A stretch of 8,276 nucleotides of DNA, taken from assembly GCA_943324725.2 (NCBI GenBank), contig CALPMR020000127.1, positions 1 to 8,276 on the forward strand. The letters are read 5' to 3'. Shown one piece after another: positions 6,797-8,276 of this stretch (within the stretch, counting starts at the first letter, position 1; every line of letters starts with the position of its first letter). Below the pieces are notes generated by a model. It was not told where the DNA came from. It did not search any database and was given only the letters and a program-made list of their open reading frames with translations. The stretch is from Bordetella parapertussis. GTDB taxonomy: Bacteria > Cyanobacteriota > Cyanobacteriia > PCC-6307 > Cyanobiaceae. Position numbers and translations under genes: made by a program.

Positions 6797-8276
6797 CTAT
6801 GGCTCCAGCCCCACGACCACGTGGCTGTTCGCCTCGATGCGGCCGAGCACCTGGCGGGCCCGCAGCACCACGGCCGGGGGCACGCCCGCCAGCCGGGCCG
6901 CCTCGATGCCGTAGCTGCGGCTGGCGCCGCCGCGGCTGACCCGATGCAGGAACACCAGGTCGTCGCCGGTTTCCTGCACCAGCACCTGGGCGTTGCCGAC
7001 GTTGCTCAACAGATCGGCCAGTTCGTTGAGCTCGTGGTAATGGGTGGCGAAGATCGTGCGGGCGCCGATGGCGCTGGCCAGGTGCTCGGCCACGGCCCAG
7101 GCGATCGAGAGGCCATCGAAGGTGGCGGTGCCGCGGCCGATCTCATCGAGCAGCACCAGGGAGCGCTCGCTGGCGTGGTGCAGGATGTTCGCGGTTTCCG
7201 TCATTTCCACCATGAAGGTGGACTGGCCGCTGGCCAGGTCGTCGACGGCGCCGACCCGGGTGAAGATGCGATCGGCGATGCCGAGGCGGGCGGAGCGGGC
7301 CGGGATCCAGCTGCCGATCTGCGCCATCAGCTGCAGCAGACCCGTCTGGCGCAGATAGCAGCTCTTGCCGCTGGCATTCGGCCCCGTGAGCACCAGCAGA
7401 TCGGGCGCGGCTGCGCTGTCGCCGAGGCCGGCAGCGGCGGAGGAGAGCCCCGCCTCGCTGTCGGCTGCAGCGGATCCTTCCCCGGTGATCCGCTCAGTGC
7501 CGGGGGGGCTGTCGGTGCTGACGGGCACTCGGGCGCGAGCGTGGCCGGGGGGCTGGGGGAGGGCATCGCCGCCGCCCAGGGCCAGATCGTTGGCGGTGAA
7601 GGGCTCATCGACCAGCAGCTGTTCCACCACCGGATGGCGGCCGGCCTCAATCCGCAGCTCGCGCCCTGCGCAGAGTTCGGGCCGGCAATAGCCACTGGTG
7701 GCGGCCACCTCGGCCAGGGAGGCCAGGGCATCGAGGTCGGCCACCAGCCGGGCGGCGCTGCGGATCGGGCCGGCCTGCAGGCCCACCCGGCTGCGCAGGG
7801 CCGTGAACAGGTCGTACTCCCGCTGGGCCGTCCGGGCCCGCAGCTGCAGGATGCGCCCCTCCCGTCCCTTGAGGGCCGGCGTGACGAAGCGCTCTTCGTT
7901 GGCCAGGGTCTGGCGGCGGATCCAGTGCTCGGGCACGGCGGCGGCCCGGGCCCGGCTCACCGCCAGGAAATAGCCGAAGCTGCGGTGGTATTGGAGTCGC
8001 AGGTTGGCGTTGCCGCTGGCCTGGCGTTCCAGGGCTTCCTGTTCGGCCAGCCACTGGTCCTGGTCGTCGAGCTGATTGCGCAGGCCATCGAGCACGGCAT
8101 CGACGCCGTTGTGGATCAGGCCGCCTTCGCTGAGGCTCAGGGGCGGTGCCGCCACCAGCTGATGACGCAGTTCGGCAGCCAGGCCGGCCAGCTCCGGCCA
8201 GGGCTGGCCCAGGGCTTGCAGCGGCTCGCTCTGGGCATCGCGCAGCAGGGAGGCCAGCCGCGGCAGCCGTTCCAGG
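6797..8276 (-). CDS. mutS: DNA mismatch repair protein MutS, N-terminus beyond window edge
   Basis: MutS recognises mismatches and, through its ATPase, recruits MutL. About 492 C-terminal residues are visible, open to the window edge; the GTG at 8155 is internal. Counting from that codon, the lever/clamp part includes [20 protein letters not shown] (56-75) and [15 protein letters not shown] (85-99). The ATPase domain has Walker [15 protein letters not shown] (257-270), [14 protein letters not shown] (312-325), Walker [17 protein letters not shown] (333-348) and the switch ATHYHEL (370-376). The protein stops soon after the helix-turn-helix region ([13 protein letters not shown], then [19 protein letters not shown]), so it lacks the long C-terminal tail with tetramer and clamp-binding elements of E. 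coli MutS. I recall this ending from other cyanobacterial MutS proteins. An unusual low-complexity insertion precedes Walker A. The mismatch-binding N-terminal domains are not visible. Confidence 0.97.
   Translation of the reverse strand, partial: LERLPRLASLLRDAQSEPLQALGQPWPELAGLAAELRHQLVAAPPLSLSEGGLIHNGVDAVLDGLRNQLDDQDQWLAEQEALERQASGNANLRLQYHRSFGYFLAVSRARAAAVPEHWIRRQTLANEERFVTPALKGREGRILQLRARTAQREYDLFTALRSRVGLQAGPIRSAARLVADLDALASLAEVAATSGYCRPELCAGRELRIEAGRHPVVEQLLVDEPFTANDLALGGGDALPQPPGHARARVPVSTDSPPGTERITGEGSAAADSEAGLSSAAAGLGDSAAAPDLLVLTGPNASGKSCYLRQTGLLQLMAQIGSWIPARSARLGIADRIFTRVGAVDDLASGQSTFMVEMTETANILHHASERSLVLLDEIGRGTATFDGLSIAWAVAEHLASAIGARTIFATHYHELNELADLLSNVGNAQVLVQETGDDLVFLHRVSRGGASRSYGIEAARLAGVPPAVVLRARQVLGRIEANSHVVVGLEP
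7405..7570 (-). other. Low-complexity insertion inside MutS, just ahead of Walker A
   Basis: Between the conserved [12 protein letters not shown] and [14 protein letters not shown] there are about 50 residues rich in Ala, Gly, Ser, Pro and Glu. Examples are [18 protein letters not shown] and [17 protein letters not shown]. In typical MutS these two blocks are joined by only a few residues to about a dozen. The frame is continuous, so it is a disordered surface loop rather than a frameshift. It enters the core domain directly before the P-loop strand. Confidence 0.7.

Noticed and set aside
1..8276. CRISPR array, tRNA/rRNA, transposase or phage genes, or a defence cluster
   Set aside because: No regularly spaced palindromic repeats, no cloverleaf-like or rRNA sequence, and no transposase, integrase or nuclease/toxin motifs were seen on either strand.

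Overview
The window looks like a high-GC picocyanobacterial chromosome (Synechococcus/Cyanobium type). The basis is family recognition: an aspartate kinase of about 600 residues with four ACT domains, a short-tailed MutS with a [10 protein letters not shown]-loop, a cyanobacterial-style CobH and strongly GC-biased codons. Two copies of the cyanobacterial HIP1 octamer are compatible with this but are weak evidence. I cannot name the species from sequence alone.

Layout. The left end holds the 3' three quarters of uvrB (+ strand, cut by the window edge). Positions 1535-2172 have no intact gene. This gap carries a 15-bp tandem repeat that reads as pentapeptide repeats on the minus strand, plus broken minus-strand reading frames that look like gene remnants. 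From 3138 down to 2173 on the minus strand lies a probable GT-A-type glycosyltransferase that I cannot assign to a family. Upstream of it on the same strand are lysC (5070-3253) and holA (6110-5100), so holA-lysC-glycosyltransferase could be one transcript. cobH diverges from holA across a gap of only a few dozen bases and runs convergently into mutS. The 5' part of mutS lies beyond the right edge.

Roles. Five of the six genes are housekeeping: UvrB (nucleotide excision repair), MutS (mismatch repair), HolA (clamp-loader delta subunit), LysC (first step of the aspartate amino-acid family) and CobH (corrin ring methyl migration in B12-type cofactor synthesis). They do not form a single pathway. 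The accessory-looking part is 1535-3252, between the convergent uvrB and lysC genes: the glycosyltransferase-like gene and the decayed pentapeptide region.

I found no CRISPR array, RNA gene, insertion sequence or recognisable new multi-gene system. The points most worth a second look are the broken coding region at 1555-2171, the unassigned glycosyltransferase-like gene, and a low-complexity insertion just ahead of the MutS ATPase P-loop.
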